Origin: Gemmatimonadaceae bacterium
Lineage (GTDB): Bacteria; Latescibacterota; UBA2968; UBA8231
Assembly (NCBI GenBank): GCA_002726335.1
Contig: PBSR01000179.1
Span: forward strand, 1 to 7,804
Direction: 5' to 3'
Length of the DNA stretch: 7,804 bases
Shown in pieces: positions 1 through 5,923 of this stretch. A program made the position numbers and the translations under genes. Below the pieces are notes generated by a model. It searched no databases and was not told where the DNA came from. It was given only the letters and a program-made list of their open reading frames with translations. Position 1 is the stretch's first letter. The number at the start of each line of letters is the position of its first letter.

Positions 1-1625
1 CCGCCGTCGCTGTCGGGCACCATGTCGAGTCGCGGCACGTACCCGCCAAAGCCGCTGCGCCCGGAACGCTGGTGACCGAAGGCCAGCAGTCGTTGTGGCG
101 GGTACGGCACCGAGAGGCCGAACCGCAACCGCGCCAGGTCGCGCAGATGGGCGGGCAGACTGAAGTCGACGGCGCTGTCATCGAGGGCGGGTTGGGTGCC
201 GCAGGGAGTGGCGGTGGCAGCGTAGACCTCGAAGGTGCGTCGCAGTAGCGGTACTTCGTCATACATGCCGCGCTGGCGCAACAGCTCGGGGACTTCCCAC
301 AGGCCTTCGACCAGGGCCTTGGCGCCATAGATCGGTGTTTCCTTCCACGATCCGTCATCGTAAAACTGCGTGGCCAGCAGTCGATGGAATCTCTCGACAC
401 CCTCGGCGACTTCCTCCTCGTCCCCCCACAACAGTCCAGCGGCGACACGGGCCGCTGTTCCCGGACCCGACTTGTTGTCGAGGCGACGGGTCAGACCCTT
501 CACGTCGAGGAAGTACTCCATCAACAGATTCCTCTCGACACGGTCCCCCTCCTCGTCGGAGCAACCGTCGGCCACCAGGTCCCAGGCGTGCATGAGGGCC
601 AGGAACAGCTGACCGTGAGAGGCCTTCTCCCGCGCCAGCCGGGAGCACCCCCACTCAGCATTCGGGTAGTGGCAGGACCCGACCGTGCCGTCGCCGCGGC
701 AGTAGGTGGACTCAAAGGCGGCGCGCCGGAAGGCGGCGGGCATGTCGTTGCAGTGCTCGACGGCGAAGGCCGGTTCGCAGTCGTAGTACTCCTGGCGATA
801 GGTGTAGAGAGGGTATTGTGGGAAGACGTCGGCAAGACGCAGAAACACAGCGCGCACCGCATCCCCCACGTCTGTGTCACCCGTCACAGCCGCCGCCAGC
901 GCCATGGGTTCGAGCTGCCCGAGCAGCCAGTTGAGGGCGCACCGCTCCGCCTCGCCGGACAGCGAGACATGGGTGGGGCCGCCGCCGAAACTGCTGGCCC
1001 CGGTGCCGTCCCGCCAGTCGCGCTGCCGCTCTTCGGGCGTCAGGTAGAAGGCGTACGACAGGCCGAGACGCGGCAGTTCGAGGTGGCCCTCTTCCGGGAA
1101 GTCGGTGTGAGGGAACCGGGTGTCACAGTACGGGCAGGAAATGGAGTCGGGCTTGGAGACCTGCCAGCGCCAGAAGGGGGCATGGATGGCGGTGTCACTG
1201 CGGTCACCGAAACAGGCCGGACAGAAGGAGCCGGCGGCGTTCCAGGGCGCCCGTTCCGGGATGAGAGCCAGCAGACGATCCACCCCCAGGTCGGCCACCT
1301 GCCTGGCCAGGACCGGCAGGCCCTCGAGCCATGCCGGGGCGTTGCCAGCAGCCAGAGCACGGCGTGCCCGGTCGATCTCGGTACCGCGGAACAGCAGGCG
1401 GGGTTTCTCGCGGTCCCGGCCGAGACGGGGCGTCTTCCACGCCTCCCGAGTCTGGCGGGCCGCACATTCTTCTGGCGTAGGTGATGCGACGACGGGACCA
1501 CCCGGATCCCAGCCGACCAAGCGGCGGAAGGCTGCCCGGTCCCGCCCCGTCAGGTCGGTGACGCGCTGATCGGCGGTCAGGCCCACGGCAGCCATGGCCG
1601 CCGCCACATCGTCCACCTGCGTCAC
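1..1625 (-). CDS. Heparinase II/III-like (alpha/alpha-toroid) protein, partial: runs off the left edge
   Basis: The frame is open from a GTG at 1625-1623 to the window edge, giving 541 N-terminal residues with no stop. Residues 225-470 look like the helical toroid of heparinase II/III-type polysaccharide lyases. They include VTGDTDVGDAVRAVFLRLAD (about 247-266), a typical 'ltGd..ya..a...l..la' helix, and a DDGSWKE turn (423-429). Residues 135-138 (CPAC) and 164-167 (CPYC) form two CxxC pairs around a Trp-rich segment and run into FPHTDF. Similar zinc-ribbon-like inserts occur, from memory, in large heparinase-like proteins of Planctomycetota and Lentisphaerota. No signal peptide is visible in the first 40 residues. 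The C-terminal beta-sandwich expected for the family would lie outside the window. The GTG overlaps the acetyltransferase stop (GTGA) and has no clear Shine-Dalgarno; ATG at 1595-1593 (residue 11) is an alternative start. The fold is fairly sure. Substrate and lyase activity are not shown. Confidence 0.72.
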   Translation of the reverse strand, partial: MTQVDDVAAAMAAVGLTADQRVTDLTGRDRAAFRRLVGWDPGGPVVASPTPEECAARQTREAWKTPRLGRDREKPRLLFRGTEIDRARRALAAGNAPAWLEGLPVLARQVADLGVDRLLALIPERAPWNAAGSFCPACFGDRSDTAIHAPFWRWQVSKPDSISCPYCDTRFPHTDFPEEGHLELPRLGLSYAFYLTPEERQRDWRDGTGASSFGGGPTHVSLSGEAERCALNWLLGQLEPMALAAAVTGDTDVGDAVRAVFLRLADVFPQYPLYTYRQEYYDCEPAFAVEHCNDMPAAFRRAAFESTYCRGDGTVGSCHYPNAEWGCSRLAREKASHGQLFLALMHAWDLVADGCSDEEGDRVERNLLMEYFLDVKGLTRRLDNKSGPGTAARVAAGLLWGDEEEVAEGVERFHRLLATQFYDDGSWKETPIYGAKALVEGLWEVPELLRQRGMYDEVPLLRRTFEVYAATATPCGTQPALDDSAVDFSLPAHLRDLARLRFGLSVPYPPQRLLAFGHQRSGRSGFGGYVPRLDMVPDSDG

Positions 1626-2230
1626 AAATCGAGGACCATGTCGAGGTTGCTGACACCGCCGGCGGCAAAGCCGCCCACGTGGCGGAAGCCGAACTTGCGG
1701 TAGAAGTGCTGGGCCCGCGGGTTGTCCTCCCGGACGCCGCCCCACAGCACGATGCGCTTGTGTCCGAGGCGCCTCACAGACGCCGCCACGTGGGGGAACA
1801 GGCCGCTGCCGAGACCACGCGATAACCAGGCATCGGCCACGCACGGGGCCAGGGTGCAGCATTGTTCATCGATGAGGGGATGACCATGGTCGATGTAGCG
1901 CCGGCGGTCGCCGTCATGAAGGCCGATGTGAAGGAGGAAATAAGCGGCCACATCCTGCGGCAGGGGAGCGTCGATCAGTGCCAGGAAGGGGAGCAGGTTC
2001 TCGTAGTTGAGCTCGCCGCACATCTGGCTGGCGTGCTCGGCGTTCAGCGGGTGGGGGGCGTACATGTCACGTACGGCCTGTGACAGGCCGTCGAAGTAGC
2101 GGCCCAGAGCCGGGGCGTCGTCGGCCAGCAGTGCCCGGCCCGTGAAGGGTGTGCCGTCGCCGGTGTGCAGTGCCGCTGTCAGCAGCGACGGATCACGCGT
2201 GACGTCGGCGAGGGTGAGCGTGTCGTTCAC
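1622..2230 (-). CDS. GNAT-family N-acetyltransferase
   Basis: 202 residues. The C-terminal half carries the GNAT acetyl-CoA site. Motif A is at about 128-150, with R138-G-L-G-S142 matching the R/QxxGxG/A pyrophosphate loop. It is followed by a strand (HKRIVLWGGV, 157-166) and motif B, N170-PRAQHFYRKFGF, with the usual Tyr (177) and 'FYrk.GF' ending. The N-terminal 95 residues are less typical and may bind the acceptor. The family transfers acetyl from acetyl-CoA to an amine; the acceptor here is unknown. The start is a GTG at 2230-2228, overlapping the amidohydrolase TGA (GTGA), with no recognisable ribosome site. The first internal ATG is only at residue 55, inside the fold, so the GTG is preferred. 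Its own TGA overlaps the next gene's GTG. The position between a hydrolase and a heparinase-like gene suggests a sugar, amino-sugar or small-molecule acceptor. This last point is inference. Confidence 0.85.
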   Translation of the reverse strand: MNDTLTLADVTRDPSLLTAALHTGDGTPFTGRALLADDAPALGRYFDGLSQAVRDMYAPHPLNAEHASQMCGELNYENLLPFLALIDAPLPQDVAAYFLLHIGLHDGDRRRYIDHGHPLIDEQCCTLAPCVADAWLSRGLGSGLFPHVAASVRRLGHKRIVLWGGVREDNPRAQHFYRKFGFRHVGGFAAGGVSNLDMVLDL

Positions 2231-3222
2231 AGGCCGGGATACCAGCGTTGGGCATTGCCGCAGACCACATCGGACAACACATCGTCAGCCAGACCCAGGC
2301 CGCGCACGGTTCGATCGCGGATGTCCATGTCACCCTCATGTCCGTACCAGGCCAGCTCCGCCGCGATACGTTCCTGCGTGGCCGGCCCCTTGCGGGCGAC
2401 CTCGTCGGCGGAGAGCGTTGACCACGGCGTGTCATCGACGAGATCGGTGCCGAAGAGGATGCGGTCGCGGTAGTGCTCGACGAAGGACTTCACCTTGTCG
2501 TGGTCCTGCAGGGCCATGTCGAGCAGTCGGGCCGAGGTGTCGACGGCGAAGTTGGGAAACTCATCGAGACGCTGGGCGATGGCGTCGACGTCGTACTCGA
2601 GGCTGGCCAGGTGGGCGCCGACGACACGCAGCTGCGGATGGCCGGCGACCATACGGTCGCGGGCGTTGATGATGTCCTCGTGCGAGGGCACGTCATCGCG
2701 GCCGTACATGTGCCACTGCGGGCTGCTGGTGTAGTAGCCGTAGTGTGGATCCTCGGGATCGTCGAGGGGCATCCAGCAGGACCGGGGTTCGCCGATGTGG
2801 AGCAGCAAGGTCGTGCCCTGCGACTCGAGGTAGTCGTAGATCGGATCGTAGAGAGGATCGTCCACCATCAGGTACTCACCCGACGGCTTGATCACCTCCA
2901 TGCCGACGTTCTTCCAGATCTTCACACCCACGGCACCAGCGGTCAGATCGCCCTGCAGGCCGGCGATGACACGATCGGCGTAGTCGGCCTCGAGATCACC
3001 GTCGGCATCCCAGGTGGGCAGGTCGAAGCCGGCCACCCAGGCGAAGCGATCGGGGTGTTGTTCGGCCAGAGTGCGGAACCTGGCGGCGCGGGCCCGCCAC
3101 TTCTGCCGGTCCGGTTGCGGCACCGAGATGTTGAGCAGCTTCAGGTCGAGATCGGCCAGCAGCTGCAAGCCGGTCTCGCCGTCGCAGGACAGGTGCAGGT
3201 GAGCGTCGATGTGGGCGGCCAT
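2227..3222 (-). CDS. Amidohydrolase_2-family metal-dependent hydrolase
   Basis: 331 residues, a normal length for a single TIM-barrel amidohydrolase of the ACMSD/LigW-like (amidohydrolase_2) type. The metal-site pattern is complete: D6-AHLH10 on strand 1, K101 in VGVKIWKN, H142 in LLLHIGEP, H204 in VVGAHLAS and D260 in ILFGTD. The C-terminus GNAQRWYPG matches the usual 'GNaarl.gl' end of the family. Members hydrolyse or decarboxylate cyclic, lactone or aromatic acid substrates in the cytoplasm; no signal peptide is present. The particular substrate cannot be read from sequence. The ATG at 3222-3220 follows AGGAG (3236-3232) by 9 nt, the best ribosome site in the window and the likely entry point for the three-gene unit. 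Its TGA overlaps the GNAT GTG. Upstream lies a repeat cluster rather than a recognisable promoter. Confidence 0.9.
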   Translation of the reverse strand: MAAHIDAHLHLSCDGETGLQLLADLDLKLLNISVPQPDRQKWRARAARFRTLAEQHPDRFAWVAGFDLPTWDADGDLEADYADRVIAGLQGDLTAGAVGVKIWKNVGMEVIKPSGEYLMVDDPLYDPIYDYLESQGTTLLLHIGEPRSCWMPLDDPEDPHYGYYTSSPQWHMYGRDDVPSHEDIINARDRMVAGHPQLRVVGAHLASLEYDVDAIAQRLDEFPNFAVDTSARLLDMALQDHDKVKSFVEHYRDRILFGTDLVDDTPWSTLSADEVARKGPATQERIAAELAWYGHEGDMDIRDRTVRGLGLADDVLSDVVCGNAQRWYPGL

Positions 3223-3231
3223 GTTGGGGGT

Positions 3232-3236
3232 CTCCT
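3232..3236 (-). promoter_or_regulatory. Shine-Dalgarno site of the amidohydrolase
   Basis: AGGAG on the minus strand, 9 nt before the ATG at 3222. It fixes the start of the first gene in the coupled unit. The right end of the site directly abuts palindromic repeat A1 (3237-3280), so a repeat hairpin in the mRNA would sit right beside the ribosome site. Confidence 0.75.
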
Positions 3237-3280
3237 GGCTTTCTCCGGTGCCGCGGCGTGGGCCTCGGTGCGTACGCCGG
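3237..3280 (+). repeat. Intergenic palindromic repeat A, copy 1
   Basis: 44-bp unit beginning GGCTTTCTCCGG and ending CGTACGCCGG. It matches copy 2 (3299-3342) at 42 of 44 positions, at a period of 62 bp. It contains a CCGCGG palindrome and a small hairpin GGTG-CGTA-CGCC (3267-3278). In copy 2 the corresponding stem is GGCG-CGTA-CGCC, so the C/T difference keeps pairing through G-T. Confidence 0.85.
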
Positions 3281-3298
3281 TGTGAACGCGGTTCTCTC

Positions 3299-3342
3299 GG
3301 CTTTCTCCGGCGCCGCGGCGTGGGCCTCGGCGCGTACGCCGG
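3299..3342 (+). repeat. Intergenic palindromic repeat A, copy 2
   Basis: Near-identical direct copy of 3237-3280, with differences only at the two C/T positions. The hairpin GGCG-CGTA-CGCC lies at 3329-3340. Together with copy 1 and the inverted copy at 3438-3477 it forms a mixed direct/inverted cluster. Confidence 0.85.
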
Positions 3343-3375
3343 AATGTCCGGGGGAGCGGATAACTTGGGGGTTTC

Positions 3376-3419
3376 GTGTCCGGCTGGCGAGCCCGCTTCG
3401 CGGTCTCTGGGGGATCAGG
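3376..3419 (-). repeat. Intergenic repeat B, copy 1 (REP-like hairpin)
   Basis: 44-bp sequence repeated without a mismatch at 3535-3578. In minus-strand RNA it holds a tight hairpin at 3407-3389, GAG-A-CCGC-GAA-GCGG-G-CTC: seven pairs around one A/G mismatch and a GAA triloop. Similarity to copy 2 continues more weakly for about 35 bp to the right, into the inverted A-like segment. The whole unit therefore repeats at 159 bp. Confidence 0.88.
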
Positions 3420-3437
3420 ACTGGACGGTTGGACTGG

Positions 3438-3477
3438 CCGGCGTAATGCGCCTCGGCCCACGCCGCGACACCGGAGA
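3438..3477 (-). repeat. Intergenic repeat A, inverted copy 3
   Basis: Read on the minus strand this matches repeat A closely: TCTCCGG, then CGCGGCGTGGGCC shared exactly, then GGCGC and CGCCGG with a slightly longer loop. The hairpin here is GGCG-CATTA-CGCC flanked by self-complementary GGCC. It lies in opposite orientation to copies 1 and 2. Confidence 0.78.
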
Positions 3478-3534
3478 GGCGGGAGTGCCTGCGTCGCTTG
3501 GGCAGGAAAAGCAGATTGGGGATCTGGGGGTCTA

Positions 3535-3578
3535 GTGTCCGGCTGGCGAGCCCGCTTCGCGGTCTCTGGGGGATCAGG
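3535..3578 (-). repeat. Intergenic repeat B, copy 2 (REP-like hairpin)
   Basis: Identical over 44 bp to 3376-3419, with the same GAA-triloop hairpin at 3566-3548. It is followed to the right by a degenerate inverted A segment (about 3595-3618), which forms part of the hairpin next to the lipoprotein stop codon. Confidence 0.88.
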
Positions 3579-3587
3579 GGCGGACGG

Positions 3588-3621
3588 CTGCACGGCCGGA
3601 GTAGTGCGCCCCGGTGTGCAG
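3588..3621 (-). terminator. Hairpin directly after the lipoprotein stop codon, possible terminator
   Basis: On the minus strand, CTGCAC immediately follows the TAG at 3624-3622 and pairs perfectly with GTGCAG at 3593-3588. Nested inside are two CCGG blocks that also pair. The stem is GC-rich and adjoins the stop, but no T-run follows, so it is not a classical intrinsic terminator. It overlaps the degenerate inverted A copy, so the repeat may have been taken over as a transcript end. Confidence 0.5.
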
Positions 3622-5898
3622 CTACTCTACTACGATCTCGTCGGTGAAGATCCAGGACGGGCCGCCGGCGCCGATGTGCCAGTCGGGGCAGATCTGTCGG
3701 CTGCTGGCGCGTACGCGGATGTGGCGGGCGGAGCGTGGGGTGAATTCTACGGCGAAGCTCTCGGTGAATACTGCGCCCTGATGCTCGTCGGCGCTGGCCT
3801 TCACCAGCCCTACTGTCTCCCAGGTCGTGCCATCGTGGGACAGGTCCACTTCCAGCTGTAGCGGCAGCCAGATCCACGAGCCCGTGGACTGCAGGAAGTC
3901 CATACGAACTCGGGACACGGTTGCATCCTGGCCGAGGTCGATGACGGCCTCCAGATCTTCGCCTTCCCAGCCGAGCCAGGCGAAGCTGTGGTCGATGGGG
4001 CCGTGCAGGCCGTCCACCAGGGTGGCGGCGCCATCCGCCGGGTACTTGGGGCTGAAGGGGATGGTGAAGCGGATGGGGCGGCCTACGGCCAGGTGATCGA
4101 CGGGGACGCGTTCGAGGACCTGTCGGTAGCGCTGGCCGTATTCGACCGGCGTCGTGTGCCACTCGTGGACGCGCGTGACGCCCTGTTGTTCGGCCAGGGC
4201 GACAAAGTCGTCGAGGCGGGTCAGGATTTCTTCGCGTGGTTGCCAGTTTCCGGCGGCATCCCGTTCGAACAGGCCGTCTTCGCCGCTGGCTCTCGTCTTG
4301 GCCTGCTCGAGCCAGGCGAAGTGCAATGGCTGTCTCGCCCAGTGTACACGCTGCAGATGGGTCGGCGCGCCGGCCACGGCCTGCTCGGCGTCGTCGAACT
4401 GCGCATTGTAGGTCGCCATCAGTTCCGGCGTGAGATAACTCTTCGAGGCGCCGATGGGATTGCCGAAGATGCCAAGGCCTGCTCCGGAGGCGGCCAGGGC
4501 CTCATGCTGGGTATCGATGTAGCTGCGCAGGTGCGGGGCGGCGGCACCGTAGTATCCGGCGAGGAAGTCGTCGATGAGAGCCTCGACATTCACCTTCGGA
4601 TTCCACAACAACTTGGCGATGAGGTAGGCGCGCAGTTCAGCCCACTCGCCGCCGATCTCGCGGTTGCCCTGCTGGAAGTGGGCGACGGCGGAGTTGTCGA
4701 CGAAATACTGAAGATTAGGTTGCAGGACCCGCAGGTTGGGGAAGGGACTGACGAGGTTGGAGAACTGGATGACGTAGTCCCAGATCAGCAAGCGGTCGGT
4801 GACCCTGGCCCAATCCTCGAGCTCCGCTCGGAAGGCGGCAGCAGAGGGGTCGCTGGCCACCGGCTGGGACCGGTTCAGCTCGATGGGGGCCAGCACGACG
4901 AGGACGTTGTCGGCAGGACGCAGGTGCTTCGGCGCCTTGCGGGAGTACTGATAGGCCAGCGTCGAGATCGTCCTGGTCGGAAACTGCGCCGCGACGCGAT
5001 TGGTGAAGTCGATGAGAGAGCCGGAATGCGCCTCCTGCTCGGCATCGATGGCGGCGCAGCGGTCGCAGGTGCAGAAGCCGTAGGTGTCGTTCTGGCTCAC
5101 GGACCAGTACTTCTTGTCCGGCTCGGCTTCGATCCGCTGTCGCAGGTTGGTGACGAGGACATCGAACATGGCCTCGTTCGTCAGGCACAGCTGGCCGTTC
5201 GGAATGCGCCGGCCGTCGACCTCGGCAAACCATTCGGGATGAGCCTCGAAGTGTTCGTCGGGTGGTACCAGGCCGGCGAAGGTGTGCACCCACAGTCCCC
5301 ACTCTTCGACGTGCCGGTCGAGTTTGTGCCACTCCTGGTAGGCCGGGTCCCAGACGCCGCGGTAGAAATCCTCGCGAAACTCGATGGGGGGAATCCAGGT
5401 GATGTCGAGCCCGTCGGGGATCTCGAAGCGGTCGACATCCGGCGCGACGAAAGCATCCGCCGCGTAGAACCGAAAGCCCAGATGCTCCTCGAGGAAGGTC
5501 GCGGCGCCATACACGGCCCCTTTTTCCGAGCCGCCGATGATGACGAGCCGTCCGGCCACCGTACGCAGAAGGAAGCCGTCCTCGCCCAGCGAATCGACAT
5601 CGATATCGACTCCGAGCTGACGTGTACGGGAACTGGGACCGATGAGGATTTCGCCATCCAGCGAGGGTGCGTCGACGCCGACGATGGGCAGGTCGGCGCC
5701 GAGCAGGCTACCGAGATGTTCGGCGAGCAGCTCGGCGGCACCCGTCTGGGTGGGCGAGGGAGAATCGGGTACGACGATCTGGGTGCGCGAAGCGCGCTCG
5801 GGTGTCAGGGTGAACACGGTGGGACCCATGCAGGCGACGAGGGAGAGGGCGACGACGAAAAGAAACGAGCCGACGAGCAGCCAGCGAGGGGGACACAC
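3622..5898 (-). CDS. DUF4838 lipoprotein with C-terminal discoidin-like domain
   Basis: 758 residues from GTG 5898-5896. The N-terminus is a lipoprotein signal: Arg5, hydrophobic LLVGSFLFVVALS and lipobox L20-V-A-C23, so it is exported and lipid-anchored. Residues 28-170 resemble the alpha/beta N-terminal domain of GH20/GH67-type glycosidases (GAVYGAATFLEEHLGFRFY, 127-145). Residues 172-460 match DUF4838, including NGQLCLTN (234-241), SVSQND (266-271), CxCxxC at C276/C278/C281, and LLWNPKVNVEALIDDFLAGYYG (430-451). Residues 605-758 resemble a discoidin/F5-8C carbohydrate-binding domain: LVDGLHG, FAWLGWEGEDLEAVIDLG and the ending WIFTDEI. DUF4838 proteins are common in polysaccharide-degradation loci, but their activity is not well established, so I name no reaction. 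A longer frame to 6018 exists but would bury the signal peptide and overlap the HDOD gene. The GTG has only a weak upstream GAAG. It lies 25 nt after the HDOD stop, so co-transcription is likely. Confidence 0.85.
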   Translation of the reverse strand: MCPPRWLLVGSFLFVVALSLVACMGPTVFTLTPERASRTQIVVPDSPSPTQTGAAELLAEHLGSLLGADLPIVGVDAPSLDGEILIGPSSRTRQLGVDIDVDSLGEDGFLLRTVAGRLVIIGGSEKGAVYGAATFLEEHLGFRFYAADAFVAPDVDRFEIPDGLDITWIPPIEFREDFYRGVWDPAYQEWHKLDRHVEEWGLWVHTFAGLVPPDEHFEAHPEWFAEVDGRRIPNGQLCLTNEAMFDVLVTNLRQRIEAEPDKKYWSVSQNDTYGFCTCDRCAAIDAEQEAHSGSLIDFTNRVAAQFPTRTISTLAYQYSRKAPKHLRPADNVLVVLAPIELNRSQPVASDPSAAAFRAELEDWARVTDRLLIWDYVIQFSNLVSPFPNLRVLQPNLQYFVDNSAVAHFQQGNREIGGEWAELRAYLIAKLLWNPKVNVEALIDDFLAGYYGAAAPHLRSYIDTQHEALAASGAGLGIFGNPIGASKSYLTPELMATYNAQFDDAEQAVAGAPTHLQRVHWARQPLHFAWLEQAKTRASGEDGLFERDAAGNWQPREEILTRLDDFVALAEQQGVTRVHEWHTTPVEYGQRYRQVLERVPVDHLAVGRPIRFTIPFSPKYPADGAATLVDGLHGPIDHSFAWLGWEGEDLEAVIDLGQDATVSRVRMDFLQSTGSWIWLPLQLEVDLSHDGTTWETVGLVKASADEHQGAVFTESFAVEFTPRSARHIRVRASSRQICPDWHIGAGGPSWIFTDEIVVE

Positions 5899-5923
5899 GG
5901 AGGATTCTTCGAGCCGCGAAAGG

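Larger units (their letters stand above)
3223..3621. other. Non-coding repeat-rich intergenic region
   Basis: 400 bp between the lipoprotein stop and the amidohydrolase ATG. The order left to right is ribosome site, A1, A2, a short unique patch (3343-3375), B1, inverted A3, a unique patch (3478-3534), B2 and the stop-adjacent hairpin. I looked for a minus-strand promoter for the amidohydrolase unit and found no convincing -35/-10 pair. Reading frames stay open across it only because GC-rich DNA has few stops; none has a start or a recognisable protein. Confidence 0.75.

Noticed and set aside
384..1484. Long plus-strand open frame of 366 codons
   Set aside because: It is antisense to the heparinase-like frame, has low-complexity Gly/Val/Arg-rich composition and no recognisable motif; an antisense shadow of GC-rich coding DNA.
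3343..3375. Promoter in the AT-richer patch around GGATAACTTGG
   Set aside because: No -10/-35 pair with acceptable spacing could be found on the minus strand.
3376..3578. CRISPR array
   Set aside because: There are only two copies of B with a 115-bp gap that itself contains a second repeat family, and no cas genes; interspersed palindromes fit better.
2996..4162. Minus-strand frame of 388 codons spanning the repeat region
   Set aside because: It overlaps two real genes in other frames, and its internal repeats (IPQRPRSGLASRT twice) come from the non-coding B elements.
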